Source: Xanthomonas euroxanthea
GTDB lineage: Bacteria > Pseudomonadota > Gammaproteobacteria > Xanthomonadales > Xanthomonadaceae
DNA: 64,000 nucleotides
Assembly: GCF_900476395.1 (NCBI RefSeq)
Contig: NZ_UIHB01000007.1
Coordinates: 62,001-126,000, forward strand
Reading direction: 5' to 3'
In this document: in pieces, positions 53,370 through 62,209 of the stretch
How the letters are laid out: every line of letters starts with the position of its first letter
Numbering within the stretch: position 1 is the first letter of the stretch
Translations under genes and position numbers: made by a program
Notes under the pieces: generated by a model
Seen by the model: only the letters and a program-made list of their open reading frames with translations
Told to the model about the DNA's origin: nothing
The model's database searches: none

Positions 53370-54098
53370 TCAAGGCGCCGACGCAGACCTTGCCCAGGTC
53401 GCCAGCCCGTCCAGCACCAGCGCGGCGCGGAAGCTGGCATCGGGCAACAACGGCAGCAGCGGCGGCGCGCCGCCCCCGTGCACCAGCAGCCGCACCGGCA
53501 CGCCCAGACTGCGTTGCGCGTGCTGCAGGCTGCGCTCGATCAGCGCCACCGCCGCGCCATCGCAGCCGGAGGTCAGCGCGTCGTCGGTGTCAACGGCCAG
53601 CTCGACATAGGTCCCGCCACTGACCGGCAACTGCACCGCGCGCGCATGCAGCGCCTCGCGCATGGTGGTCGGCGAGGCGGCGATGCGGCCGCCGTGGTGC
53701 TGCCCGTCGGCGCCGAGTACATCGATGGTCAGCGCGGTGCCCACGCCGGCCACCAGCACCGGTGCGTCGCCGCGTGCGCCCAGCAGCGCCAGGAAGCGAT
53801 CGACCCCGAAGCGGCCCGGGTCTGCATAGGCGATGCGGATGCCGGCGCACTCGGCCGCGGTCCGCACGATGCGCACCTGTTCGAAACGCTCGCGCAGGCA
53901 GCCGAGCATGCGCTGCGTCAACGCCGGCGCAGCCACGCTGGCCACATGCGCGATGCGTCCGGTGGGCAGGGCCGACAACGCGGCCGCGTCCATCGCCTCG
54001 GCACCATGCGGCCAGGCCTGCACGTCGCCGGCGCGGTCGCCCTGCAGCGGTGCGTACTTGAACCGCGAATTTCCCAGGTCGAACAACCACTCGCTCAT
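53370..54098 (-). CDS. coaX: Type III pantothenate kinase
   Basis: A 242-residue CoaX enzyme, first step of CoA synthesis. Family motifs: FDLGNSRFKYAPL (ATP-binding Asp6 region), DPGRFGVDRFLALLGARGDAP, GVGTALTIDVL, and GGGAPPLLPLL near the C-terminus. It overlaps the end of birA by four bases (ATGA), the usual birA-coaX operon. Confidence 0.93.
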   Translation of the reverse strand: MSEWLFDLGNSRFKYAPLQGDRAGDVQAWPHGAEAMDAAALSALPTGRIAHVASVAAPALTQRMLGCLRERFEQVRIVRTAAECAGIRIAYADPGRFGVDRFLALLGARGDAPVLVAGVGTALTIDVLGADGQHHGGRIAASPTTMREALHARAVQLPVSGGTYVELAVDTDDALTSGCDGAAVALIERSLQHAQRSLGVPVRLLVHGGGAPPLLPLLPDASFRAALVLDGLATWARSASAP

Positions 54099-55060
54099 GC
54101 AGGTCTCACGCTCACTTCTCCGGAGTGGAACAGCCGTACCGTCTCGCCCAGTTGCACCCGCAACGCGCCGTCGGCCGCCAGGCCAAGCGCAATGCCGTGA
54201 TGCCGGGTGCCGGCTTCCTCGACCTGCACCGCGCGGCCGCTCAGGACGTCCAGGTCCGCATAGCGGCCCAGGAACGGGGCCAGCCCCTGCGCCTCGAACA
54301 GCTCCAGCGCCGGCAGCAGCGCCGACAACACTGCAGCCACCACGGTATCGCGCGACACCGCGTGGCCGGCCAGCGTATCCAGATCCACCCACGGTTGGTC
54401 GATCGCAGCGGCCGCTGCCGCCGGCATATGCACGTTCAAACCCAACCCGATCACCGCGCGCGCGTTGCCGGCCATTTCGCCGCCGCCTTCGATCAGCAGG
54501 CCGCCCAGCTTGCGCTCGCGCGCCAGCAGATCGTTGGGCCACTTCAACCCGACATGGGCAAAGCCACAACCGCGCAGGGCCTCGGCCACCGCCACGCCCA
54601 CGGCCAGGCTGAGCCCGGCCAGCTGGCCCAATCCGCCGCTGAAACGGCGCGAGGCCGACAGATAGATGTGCGCACCCAGTGGCGAGGTCCATTGACGCCC
54701 ACGCCGGCCGCGCCCGCCGGTCTGCCGCTCGGCCAGCAGCACCGCCACGCCCTGCGCCGGCGCCGGGCGCGCCAGCAAGCTGGTATTGGTGGATTCCAGC
54801 GTCCAGGCGATCTCCAGCGCCGCCAGGCCTGCCAGCGCATCGGCCGCCATCGCCGCACGAATGCGCGCGTCGTCCAGCAGGTCCAGCGGCGCCGCCAGGC
54901 GGTAGCCGTCCCCGGCCCGCCCTTCGATCTCGACCCCGGCCGCGCGCAGGTTCTGGATCCGCTTCCACACCGCCGCACGGGTCAACCCGGCATCGCGCGC
55001 CAATGCATCGCCGGATAGCCGGCCGCTCGCAAGTTTGGCCAGCAAGGCGCGGTCATCCAC
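54095..55060 (-). CDS. birA: Biotin-[acetyl-CoA-carboxylase] ligase and repressor BirA
   Basis: A 321-residue bifunctional BirA. N-terminal winged helix (about 1-65, GDALARDAGLTRAAVWKRIQNLR) followed by the biotin ligase domain with ESTNTSLL, the biotin-binding loop GGRGRRGRQW, KWPNDLL, KLGGLLIEG and GLNVHM, and a C-terminal SH3-like domain. The start is GTG at 55060 (VDDRALL), which gives a length like E. coli BirA; the open frame continues to 55201 without a typical start. Confidence 0.93.
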   Translation of the reverse strand: MDDRALLAKLASGRLSGDALARDAGLTRAAVWKRIQNLRAAGVEIEGRAGDGYRLAAPLDLLDDARIRAAMAADALAGLAALEIAWTLESTNTSLLARPAPAQGVAVLLAERQTGGRGRRGRQWTSPLGAHIYLSASRRFSGGLGQLAGLSLAVGVAVAEALRGCGFAHVGLKWPNDLLARERKLGGLLIEGGGEMAGNARAVIGLGLNVHMPAAAAAAIDQPWVDLDTLAGHAVSRDTVVAAVLSALLPALELFEAQGLAPFLGRYADLDVLSGRAVQVEEAGTRHHGIALGLAADGALRVQLGETVRLFHSGEVSVRPA

Positions 55061-55178
55061 GGCAAGTCCCCAAATCGATCCGCGAAAGTATGCGCCAAGC
55101 GTCCGCACCCGCCCAGCCTGGCTTGCGTGAGGGAGTGAAAAGCACGTTATGATCGGCGACTCACGCCGCTTGCCCTGG

Positions 55179-55463
55179 ATGTGGACGATGCGCCGAATCA
55201 CGGTTTGCCTGCTCCTGTTGTTGGCTCCGCTTGCCGCGCTGGCATCGGATCAGCTGGCCGATGGCGATCATGAGAGCTGCGTCAGCAGCAACTCGGCGGC
55301 ACGCGGCAGAACCCCCAACGGCGAGCCGGCAACCCCGGCACGTGCTCCCGCGCACAAGCCCGCGCCGGCCACCGGCGGCGGTGGCAGTGACGGCGACGGA
55401 CTGTTCCCCCGCATGCGCACGATGCCGCGCTGGCATAGCTTCCTGCCGGGCATGTTCCGCTGA
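55179..55463 (+). CDS. Small secreted hypothetical protein
   Basis: About 94 residues with a signal peptide (MRRITVCLLLLLAPLAALAS), then a low-complexity mature part with Pro/Ala, a GGGGSDGDG stretch and LFPRMRTMPRWHSFLPGMF. Starts at 55179 (MWTMRR) or 55188 (MRRITV). It lies just before the MtfA-like gene in the same direction (8 bases between). Confidence 0.6.
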   Translation: MWTMRRITVCLLLLLAPLAALASDQLADGDHESCVSSNSAARGRTPNGEPATPARAPAHKPAPATGGGGSDGDGLFPRMRTMPRWHSFLPGMFR

Positions 55464-55471
55464 TCCAGTGG

Positions 55472-56227
55472 TTGTTGCGCCGGCTGCGCCGGCCGCCGGC
55501 CGATATTCCCGATGCCTTATGGCTGCCGGTCAGCCGACGCTGCGCCTGGGTCGCTGCGCTCGATCCGCCCCGCCAGCACCGTCTGCGTGCACTGACCGCG
55601 CAGTTCCTGCGGCAAAAAACCATCTCCCCGCTCGACGGGCTGCAGCTGCAACCGCACGATCACGTCCTGCTGGCTGCCACCTGCTGCCTGCCGCTGCTGA
55701 ACATCGGCGCGGCCGGCTGGCGTGGCTGGTCGCAGCTGATCGTTTACCCGGACGCATTCCGCGTGCAACGCACGCATGTGGATGCGGCCGGAGTGATGCA
55801 TGCCTGGGACGACACCCTGATTGGCGAGGCCTGGGAGCAAGGGCCGCTGATCGTCAGCTGGGCCGACGTACAGGCCGACCTGGACGACCCGCAGGCCGGC
55901 TTCAACGTGATCGTGCATGAGATGGCGCACAAGCTCGACGCACTCGATGGCGCGCTCGACGGCACCCCGCCGCTGCCGCGCGCTGCGCAGCGTGCCTGGG
56001 CACGCGATTTCCAGCGCGCCTTCGATACGTTTTGCCAACGCGTCGATGCGGGCGAAGACACCGAGATCGACCCGTATGCCGCCGAGGCACCGGAAGAATT
56101 CTTCGCGGTCGTAAGCGAATACCACTTCTCCGCGCCACAGCTGCTGGCGCGCCTCATGCCGGATGTCGCTGCACAGCTGACGCGTTTTTATGGGCCGTCG
56201 CCGTTTGCGGCGTCAGCGCAGCGCTGA
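55472..56227 (+). CDS. Zinc-dependent peptidase, MtfA/M90 family
   Basis: A 251-residue MtfA-like metallopeptidase. The zinc motif VIVHEMAHKLDALDG (about 149-163) and downstream Glu residues in APEEFFAVVSEYHF complete the metal site, as in MtfA, which binds the glucose repressor Mlc in E. coli. The 5' end is uncertain: the best visible start is TTG at 55472. No Mlc-related gene is adjacent. Confidence 0.88.
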   Translation: MLRRLRRPPADIPDALWLPVSRRCAWVAALDPPRQHRLRALTAQFLRQKTISPLDGLQLQPHDHVLLAATCCLPLLNIGAAGWRGWSQLIVYPDAFRVQRTHVDAAGVMHAWDDTLIGEAWEQGPLIVSWADVQADLDDPQAGFNVIVHEMAHKLDALDGALDGTPPLPRAAQRAWARDFQRAFDTFCQRVDAGEDTEIDPYAAEAPEEFFAVVSEYHFSAPQLLARLMPDVAAQLTRFYGPSPFAASAQR

Positions 56228-56384
56228 CGGTGCGCTGACATGCCTGCATGCGTTGGGCTGTCGTCGTGCAACGCTGTCGCGCGCATCAATCGCACGCGTT
56301 TCAACCGACTGACCACACCAATGCGCGATGCCGCACGCGGCTACACGCGGGACGGATCGACATCGCTCGCGCATTGCCAGGCAC

Positions 56385-57572
56385 TCACACCAACCCAAGA
56401 TCGCGCGGCCTGGCTCCGGGAAACACCCGTTCCAGCTGCGCAGGCGACAATCCCCACAACCGGCTCAGTACACCGCCGAACAGGCTGCGGTAATTGGTGA
56501 GCACCGGATAATCGCGGTTCTGCAGCAGCTGCGCCTGCGCAACTTCTACCTGCTCGCCGGCGATCCGGCCGCCACGCACGCTGCCACCCAGCACCCAATA
56601 GGTGGTGCCGTGCCCGTGATCGGTGCCCCTGCTGCCGTTCTCGCGGAAGGTGCGGCCGAACTCGGACAGCACCACCACCACGGTATCCTTCCATGCCGGC
56701 CCGAGGGCGTCGGCGTATGCCGCCAGCCCTTCGCCCAGATTGCGCAGATTGTTCGCCAGGCCGCCTTCAACACTGCCCTGATTGGCGTGCGTGTCCCAAC
56801 CGCCGACATCGACAAAGCCCAGCCGATAACGCTCGCGCATCAGGCTTGCCATGCGCCGGGTTTCGTCGGCGAAGGTGCGCGCACTGGCGGCGCCGCGACC
56901 GGCCTGCTCCATCTCTTCGCGCAGCTGCGCGGTGACCTGCTGACGCAGTGCCAGTCCCTCGCGCGCAGCGGCCGCCAGCGGGGTTGCGTCGTACATTTGC
57001 GACAGGATCTGTGCCTGACGCGCATCCAGACCGCCCTTGCCGATGCCCCGCAACGACACGTTGGGCAAGTCGCCGCCGCCCTGGAAGGTCAGCGGCAAGG
57101 AATCGGTGAAGGCAATCGCCGGCACTCCGCTGAGCACACCCGACAGGCGCGCCATGAAGCCGGAACGATAATCGCGGCGCTGTCGGCCGGATTGCCCGGA
57201 TTCGATATCGTCCTGGGTTTCGAAGTGACTGCGCGACAGATCGTCGGTACCGGCAAACGGCACGAACGCCAGTTGCCGGCGTTGCCACAGCGGCAGCAGC
57301 GCATCGCGCATCACCGGGTTGAGACCCCATTGCGTATCCAACGCAATGGCACTGTCCGGATTGGCCGCATCCGGCCGCGCAATCGCCAGGGTCGGACGCG
57401 CCTGATAATAGAAATCGCTGGCATGCGGCACCAGCAGGTTGTTGCTGTCATAGCCGCCACGCAGGAACACCACCAGCATGCGCGCACTGTCGCGTGGTGC
57501 AGCAAACAGGCGACCGCTCCAGGGCAGGCTGGCGGCCGCTGCGGAGGCGAGCAGAAATCGACGTCGTTGCAT
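56385..57572 (-). CDS. DUF1501 domain-containing protein (Tat-exported)
   Basis: A 395-residue protein of the DUF1501/sulfatase-like (alkaline-phosphatase-like fold) group. A twin-arginine signal (MQRRRFLLASAAAASLPWSG) implies folded export. Family motifs: MLVVFLRGGYDSNNLLVPH, RSHFETQDDIE, VDVGGWDTHANQG and VVVLSEFGRTFREN. Function unknown. It lies 84 bases after the DUF1800 gene; the pair recurs in many bacteria and is likely a complex. Confidence 0.9.
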   Translation of the reverse strand: MQRRRFLLASAAAASLPWSGRLFAAPRDSARMLVVFLRGGYDSNNLLVPHASDFYYQARPTLAIARPDAANPDSAIALDTQWGLNPVMRDALLPLWQRRQLAFVPFAGTDDLSRSHFETQDDIESGQSGRQRRDYRSGFMARLSGVLSGVPAIAFTDSLPLTFQGGGDLPNVSLRGIGKGGLDARQAQILSQMYDATPLAAAAREGLALRQQVTAQLREEMEQAGRGAASARTFADETRRMASLMRERYRLGFVDVGGWDTHANQGSVEGGLANNLRNLGEGLAAYADALGPAWKDTVVVVLSEFGRTFRENGSRGTDHGHGTTYWVLGGSVRGGRIAGEQVEVAQAQLLQNRDYPVLTNYRSLFGGVLSRLWGLSPAQLERVFPGARPRDLGLV

Positions 57573-57656
57573 GGCGCACTCCCGTGGCGGTGATCGCTGG
57601 TCGGTTGTTGATCAGCGGGTATTGCATCGGCGGCCGTTGAATCGGCGCCCCTTGAA

Positions 57657-59258
57657 TCAGCGATAGTTGAAGTCCGGCGATGACAGCAGGAATCCGTTCC
57701 ATTCCGCAGGCGAACGCGCCTGGTCCAGCGCCTCACGCGTGCTGCTGGAAAGCGACGGCGCAACCCAGCGATACGATGGGCGCGTGTCGATCCGCGTCAG
57801 CGCCGGAAGTGGCGTGTCGTTATCGCCATCGAAGCGAAACAATTGCCTGGGTCCGCCACCCAACGCACGCGCCACCTCGAAGCGGCGTGCCAGCTGCCCG
57901 GAGCTGGTCCACGCCTGCGATTGCAGCGACCACCCATCGGGAGTGATGCGCCCGAACACCGGCTCGCCGAGTTGCTGCACCCAGCTCACCATCGGCGCGG
58001 CATTGACCACCGGCTGGCCCTCGTACGCCAGCCGCATCGCCGAGACCACAAACCGATTCGGATCCTTGAACTTGCGCGGTTGCGCCTGCGCAAACTCCGC
58101 TGAATCCAGCAGGGTCTGCATGACCTTGGCGATATCGCCATCGCTGCGCTGAAAGGTGTTTGCCATGCGCTCGACCAACGCGGCCGGTGGCGTGTCGCTG
58201 ACAAAGTACTCGGCCAGGCGCTGCGAAATGAAATGGGCGCATGCCGGCTGCCGCACCAGCAACTGCACCGCACGCGCGATCTCATCCAGGCCGCCGGCGG
58301 CGATGCGCTGGCCCAGCAAGGTCTTGTCGCCAGGCTGATGACGCGCAGGATTGAATTCGAACAGCCCCTTGCGCACCCCCTGCGGCTGCCCCGGCGCGGT
58401 AGCGGCCAGCGGCGGAGCGCCCTCGGCCTTGACCGGCACCAGGCCGGCACCGGTAAGGATCAGCGCCAGCTGCTGCACATCCTGCTGGCTGTAGCCGCCA
58501 TGCACGCCCAGCGTGTGCAGCTCCATCAGTTCGCGTGCGTAATTTTCGTTGACCTTGCCCTTGGCGTTCTTGGCGTTGTCCAGATACTCCAGCATCGCCG
58601 GGCTTTCCAGCGTGGCCATCACCAGGTCGGCGAACTTGCCGGTGGCGTGTGGGCGGATCGCGTTTTCCATGTAATCGGCCGCCATCCATTTCACGCGCCC
58701 CTTGTCGGCGTACACGCTGAAATGATTGAGCCAGAACCACACCAGCTGCTCATGCACCTGTTCCGGCGCATACACCGCACGCAGCAGCTGCGCCTGACGC
58801 GCCTGGGTCAGCATCTGCCCGCCACGCGCCTGCCACGCCTTGCGCAATGCCGTCTTTTCCTCGCCATCGGGCATGCCTTGCAGGCGGATCTTGTCGGCCT
58901 CGTACTGCGTCAGCAAGGCCAGCAAGGGCGTGTGCAATGCATCGAATTGCTGCAGTTGGGCACGGATCGGCGCTGGCAGTGCCGCATCGTCGCCGGCCTG
59001 CAATAGCAACCTGCCGTAGCGTTTGGGCCCGAGCCGCTGCAGTTGCGCTGCGCTACCGGCATCCACGCCGTAGGTGGCACGCTGCAGCCAGCGTGTCTGG
59101 GTCGGCGTCAGTGCTGGATTGGCAGCACTGCACGACATGGCGAAGACGCAACCCGCGAGAAGCCACGCCAGCTGCCATCGGTGGTGGCGGCGCGTGCCCA
59201 CCGGATGTGCGCTCAGCCAGTGCATCTGTGCATTGCGCTCGAACATGCGGCTCTCCAT
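57657..59258 (-). CDS. DUF1800 family protein
   Basis: A protein of about 533 residues of DUF1800. It has an N-terminal membrane/lipoprotein-like segment (WQLAWLLAGCVFAMSCSA, lipobox-like MSC) and the family's helical core (QLVWFWLNHFSVY, MENAIRPHATGKFADLV, NENYARELMELHTLGV). Partner of the DUF1501 protein downstream. Start uncertain: ATG at 59258 (MESRMFER) or 59246. Confidence 0.87.
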   Translation of the reverse strand: MESRMFERNAQMHWLSAHPVGTRRHHRWQLAWLLAGCVFAMSCSAANPALTPTQTRWLQRATYGVDAGSAAQLQRLGPKRYGRLLLQAGDDAALPAPIRAQLQQFDALHTPLLALLTQYEADKIRLQGMPDGEEKTALRKAWQARGGQMLTQARQAQLLRAVYAPEQVHEQLVWFWLNHFSVYADKGRVKWMAADYMENAIRPHATGKFADLVMATLESPAMLEYLDNAKNAKGKVNENYARELMELHTLGVHGGYSQQDVQQLALILTGAGLVPVKAEGAPPLAATAPGQPQGVRKGLFEFNPARHQPGDKTLLGQRIAAGGLDEIARAVQLLVRQPACAHFISQRLAEYFVSDTPPAALVERMANTFQRSDGDIAKVMQTLLDSAEFAQAQPRKFKDPNRFVVSAMRLAYEGQPVVNAAPMVSWVQQLGEPVFGRITPDGWSLQSQAWTSSGQLARRFEVARALGGGPRQLFRFDGDNDTPLPALTRIDTRPSYRWVAPSLSSSTREALDQARSPAEWNGFLLSSPDFNYR

Positions 59259-59369
59259 CGCAGCGGCCTGCAACCAGCCCAGTATGGTCACGCCAACGCG
59301 CGGGGCGTTAAACGGTTGTCGGAGCGCGCTGCGACGTTGACCACCGGTTCATTCCGCCACCCGTGCCGG

Positions 59370-60785
59370 TCACAGCCCCGGCGGCAGGGTCACGTCGAAG
59401 CGGGCACCGCCCAGTTCCTGCGAGCGCACCACCTGCAGTTCGCCGCGGTAGGCCTTGATCAGGTCCTGCACGATCGACATGCCGATGCCGTGGCCTTGCA
59501 CGCGCTCGTCGCCGCGCACGCCACGCTGCAGGATCTTGGCCACGTCTTCCGGCGCGATGCCGGGGCCATCGTCTTCCACCGACAGGATCAAGCCGGCGCG
59601 ACGGCTGCCGGTGGTGGGACCGGGCTGGGCGGTCAGCAGCACGCGGCTGCGCGCCCATTTGAAGCCGTTTTCCAGCAGGTTGCCCAGCAATTCCTGCAGG
59701 TCGCCCGGCTCCCCATGAAAGCGCGCGTCGGGCGAAATATCGAACTCGCACAACACGCCCTTGACCGAATAGACCTTCTCCAGTCCGCGCACGATTTCTT
59801 CGGCGGTCGACTCGATCGGCAGCGGTGCGGCAAACAGCTTGTGCCCGCTGGAGGCCGCGCGAGCGAGCTGGTAGGACACCAGATCATTCATGCGGCGCAA
59901 CTGCACATCCATTTCCTCGTGCAGGTCGCGCTCGGACTGGCCGCTATCGAGCTGGGTGCGCAACACCGCGATCGGCGTCTTGAGGCTGTGCGCGAGATCG
60001 GCCAGCGTGTTGCGCTGGCGATCCAGATTGTCGCGCTCGCTCTCGATGAAGGCGTTGATGCTTTCGGTCAGCGGCTCCAGTTCGCGCGGATGCTGCTCGC
60101 TCATGCGCTGGATTTCACCACGCTGCACCTTGGTCAGCTCGTTGATGACCCGCCGCAGCGGACGCAGGCTCCACTGCAGGATGAAGGCCTGCAGCACCAG
60201 CAGCACCACGCCGGCACTGCCGAGATAGAACCACACCGCGCCACGGAACACGCGCAGCTGCGCGCCCATCGAGCGCGCATCTTCCATCACGTAGATGGTG
60301 TACGGAATCTCGCCGCCGTGTTCGCGCTCGACGTAACTCACGCCCAGGCCGTAGCGGTACAACTGGCCCACGCTGCCGTCGATCTGGGTCATCTCCAACG
60401 GGCCGATGAATTCTTCCTGGCGCGGCTCGAGCATGCGCCCGTGCGGAATGTTCGGGCCTTCGGCCGACATCGAGGTCCAGCTTTCGTCCGGGCGCACGAC
60501 TTCCACGTACAGCCCGCCGCCGGGCACATCGAAACGTGGATCCGGCGGCTGGCCGCCGATGTACAGCGAGCCGTCGCGGACGAAATCGATATTGGCGGCA
60601 TACGCAGAGGCGTAGTTCTTCAGCCGCTCGCGCAGGTTTTTCTCGGCGGTATCGGCAAACGCCACGTCCAGCGCATACCCCGCCAGGGCCAGGAAGGCCA
60701 CCAGACTGAGGCTGGCAGCCAGCAGCTGGCGGGCCTGCAGGGAGCGCGGCCGCCAGCGTCTATACCATTTGGAGCGGCCCGGCAC
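59370..60785 (-). CDS. phoQ: Sensor histidine kinase PhoQ
   Basis: A 471-residue kinase, partner of PhoP. Two membrane helices (about 20-42 and 195-215) flank a periplasmic sensor of about 150 residues. HAMP region, H-box TLADLAHSLKTPIAVLRTQLD (His about 275), N-box LLGNLLENGFKWA, and G boxes VEDDGPGIAPED and GHGIGMSIV. The HSLKTP form is typical of PhoQ. It does not carry the E. coli acidic EDDDD patch in the sensor, so ligand contacts differ. It follows phoP at 29 bases. Confidence 0.93.
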   Translation of the reverse strand: MPGRSKWYRRWRPRSLQARQLLAASLSLVAFLALAGYALDVAFADTAEKNLRERLKNYASAYAANIDFVRDGSLYIGGQPPDPRFDVPGGGLYVEVVRPDESWTSMSAEGPNIPHGRMLEPRQEEFIGPLEMTQIDGSVGQLYRYGLGVSYVEREHGGEIPYTIYVMEDARSMGAQLRVFRGAVWFYLGSAGVVLLVLQAFILQWSLRPLRRVINELTKVQRGEIQRMSEQHPRELEPLTESINAFIESERDNLDRQRNTLADLAHSLKTPIAVLRTQLDSGQSERDLHEEMDVQLRRMNDLVSYQLARAASSGHKLFAAPLPIESTAEEIVRGLEKVYSVKGVLCEFDISPDARFHGEPGDLQELLGNLLENGFKWARSRVLLTAQPGPTTGSRRAGLILSVEDDGPGIAPEDVAKILQRGVRGDERVQGHGIGMSIVQDLIKAYRGELQVVRSQELGGARFDVTLPPGL

Positions 60786-60814
60786 CTGATCTTCCTGCTT
60801 GCCGATGCGCGGAC

Positions 60815-61498
60815 TCAGCCTTCGGTACGCGGAATGGCGAAACGGTAGCCGCGGCCACGCACGGTCTCGATCGGCTTGAGCTCACCATCGGGATCGAGCT
60901 TCTTGCGCAGGCGGCCGATGAACACTTCCAGCACGTTCGAATCGCGATCGAAATCCTGCTGGTAGATGTGCTCGGTCAGATCGGCCTTGGAGACCAGTTC
61001 GCCGGCATGCATCATCAGGTACTCGAGCACCTTGTACTCGTAGCTGGTCAGGTCCACGTTGGCGCCATTGACGCTGACCGTCTGCGCTGCCAGATCCAGC
61101 GCGACCGGGCCGCATTCCAGGGTCGGCTTGCTCCAGCCTGCGGCGCGCCGCAGCAGCGCATTGACGCGCGCCAGCAACTCTTCCACATGGAACGGCTTGA
61201 CCAGATAATCGTCGGCGCCCTGCTTGAGGCCTTCGACCTTGTCTTGCCAGCTCGAACGCGCGGTCAGGATCAGCACCGGGAATTTCTTGCCCTCGTCGCG
61301 CAGCGCCTTGATCAGCTCCATCCCGGACATCTTGGGCAGGCCAAGGTCGATGATGCCGACATCGAACGGGACTTCGCGGCCCATGTACAGGCCTTCTTCG
61401 CCGTCTTGTGCAGCGTCGACAGCAAAGCCTTCACGCTTCAGGCGCGCGGCAAGGGTCTCGCGCAGCGGAGCTTCGTCTTCGACCAAAAGGATACGCAT
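60815..61498 (-). CDS. phoP: Response regulator PhoP
   Basis: A 227-residue OmpR-type regulator. Receiver with Asp in VGIIDLGLPKMSG (about 51), LTARSSWQDKVEGLKQGADDY and Lys in VKPFHVEEL. Winged helix with VNGANVDLTSYEYKVLEYLMM and VFIGRLRKKLDPDGE. PhoPQ in xanthomonads governs response to low Mg2+ and acidic or antimicrobial-peptide stress and virulence (family knowledge). The PepSY-like gene precedes it by 71 bases in the same direction. Confidence 0.95.
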   Translation of the reverse strand: MRILLVEDEAPLRETLAARLKREGFAVDAAQDGEEGLYMGREVPFDVGIIDLGLPKMSGMELIKALRDEGKKFPVLILTARSSWQDKVEGLKQGADDYLVKPFHVEELLARVNALLRRAAGWSKPTLECGPVALDLAAQTVSVNGANVDLTSYEYKVLEYLMMHAGELVSKADLTEHIYQQDFDRDSNVLEVFIGRLRKKLDPDGELKPIETVRGRGYRFAIPRTEG

Positions 61499-61569
61499 GC
61501 ACTCTCCCTAGTTACGTTGTCGGCCAATGGCCGGGGAATTTATAAGACTGAACGCAGAACTATCTACGT

Positions 61570-61959
61570 TTAGTGGTTATCGTCGCGTGGTGGCGCATCC
61601 GGCTGAGCCTGGCTGCGCGGTGGCGTAGCCTGCATCTGCTCCGACTCGTACACGGTATGCACGCGGCCATCCTTCATGTACTTGATCCGGTTGAGATTGC
61701 CCCCGTCGAACGGCACGCGCTCGGCACTGAGGATCTGTCCACCGGTGGACCGCTGCACCTGCCGGATGGTGTCCGAGAGCGTGCGCCCATTACCGCGCGC
61801 GGACGGCGGCAATGGATCGCGTCCCGCATGCGACATCGGATACGCCTGTCCCCATGCCAACGGCGCTGCCATGGCAACCCCAAGGGCAACCAGGACGACA
61901 TAGCGGGCGCGGCAGGACGGCTGGGTCACAATGAATCCTAGCGGGTTGTTCAGGAACAT
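61570..61959 (-). CDS. PepSY-like periplasmic protein upstream of phoPQ
   Basis: A 129-residue protein with a signal peptide (RYVVLVALGVAMAAPLAWGQA). The mature part ending DTIRQVQRSTGGQILSAERV and KYMKDGRVHTVYESEQ resembles a PepSY domain. It is the first gene of an apparent PepSY-phoP-phoQ operon. Such proteins may inhibit proteases or sense with the kinase. Start at 61959 (MFLNNPLG) is a choice; a GTG at 61929 is also possible. Confidence 0.8.
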   Translation of the reverse strand: MFLNNPLGFIVTQPSCRARYVVLVALGVAMAAPLAWGQAYPMSHAGRDPLPPSARGNGRTLSDTIRQVQRSTGGQILSAERVPFDGGNLNRIKYMKDGRVHTVYESEQMQATPPRSQAQPDAPPRDDNH

Positions 61960-62209
61960 TCAAAATTCGTGAAGACGGCCACCGGGCACCGCATGGTCGA
62001 ACCCGAGAATAGACCCAAATTCTTGATTTTTCGGGGTGAATCCCATCTGAACTTTTTAGCTTTGTGTTAACGCTGTTCAGTGAAATGAATCCATCCGGCC
62101 GCCGTAGGGCGGTTCAGCGCCGGATTTCGCAGGCGCGCCTGACCGGCGGCATCCCGCTACAAGCCAGACATCCGTATGCCGGTTCAGCTAATGCAAGCTG
62201 CAAGCCAGT

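Noticed and set aside
54095..55201. BirA start at 55201
   Set aside because: The additional 47 residues do not resemble BirA; GTG at 55060 gives the family length.
62064..62080. TGTTAACGCTGTTCA as a PhoP box in front of the PepSY-phoPQ genes
   Set aside because: The half-sites are 9 bp apart rather than 11 and the spacing and sequence do not match the known PhoP box.
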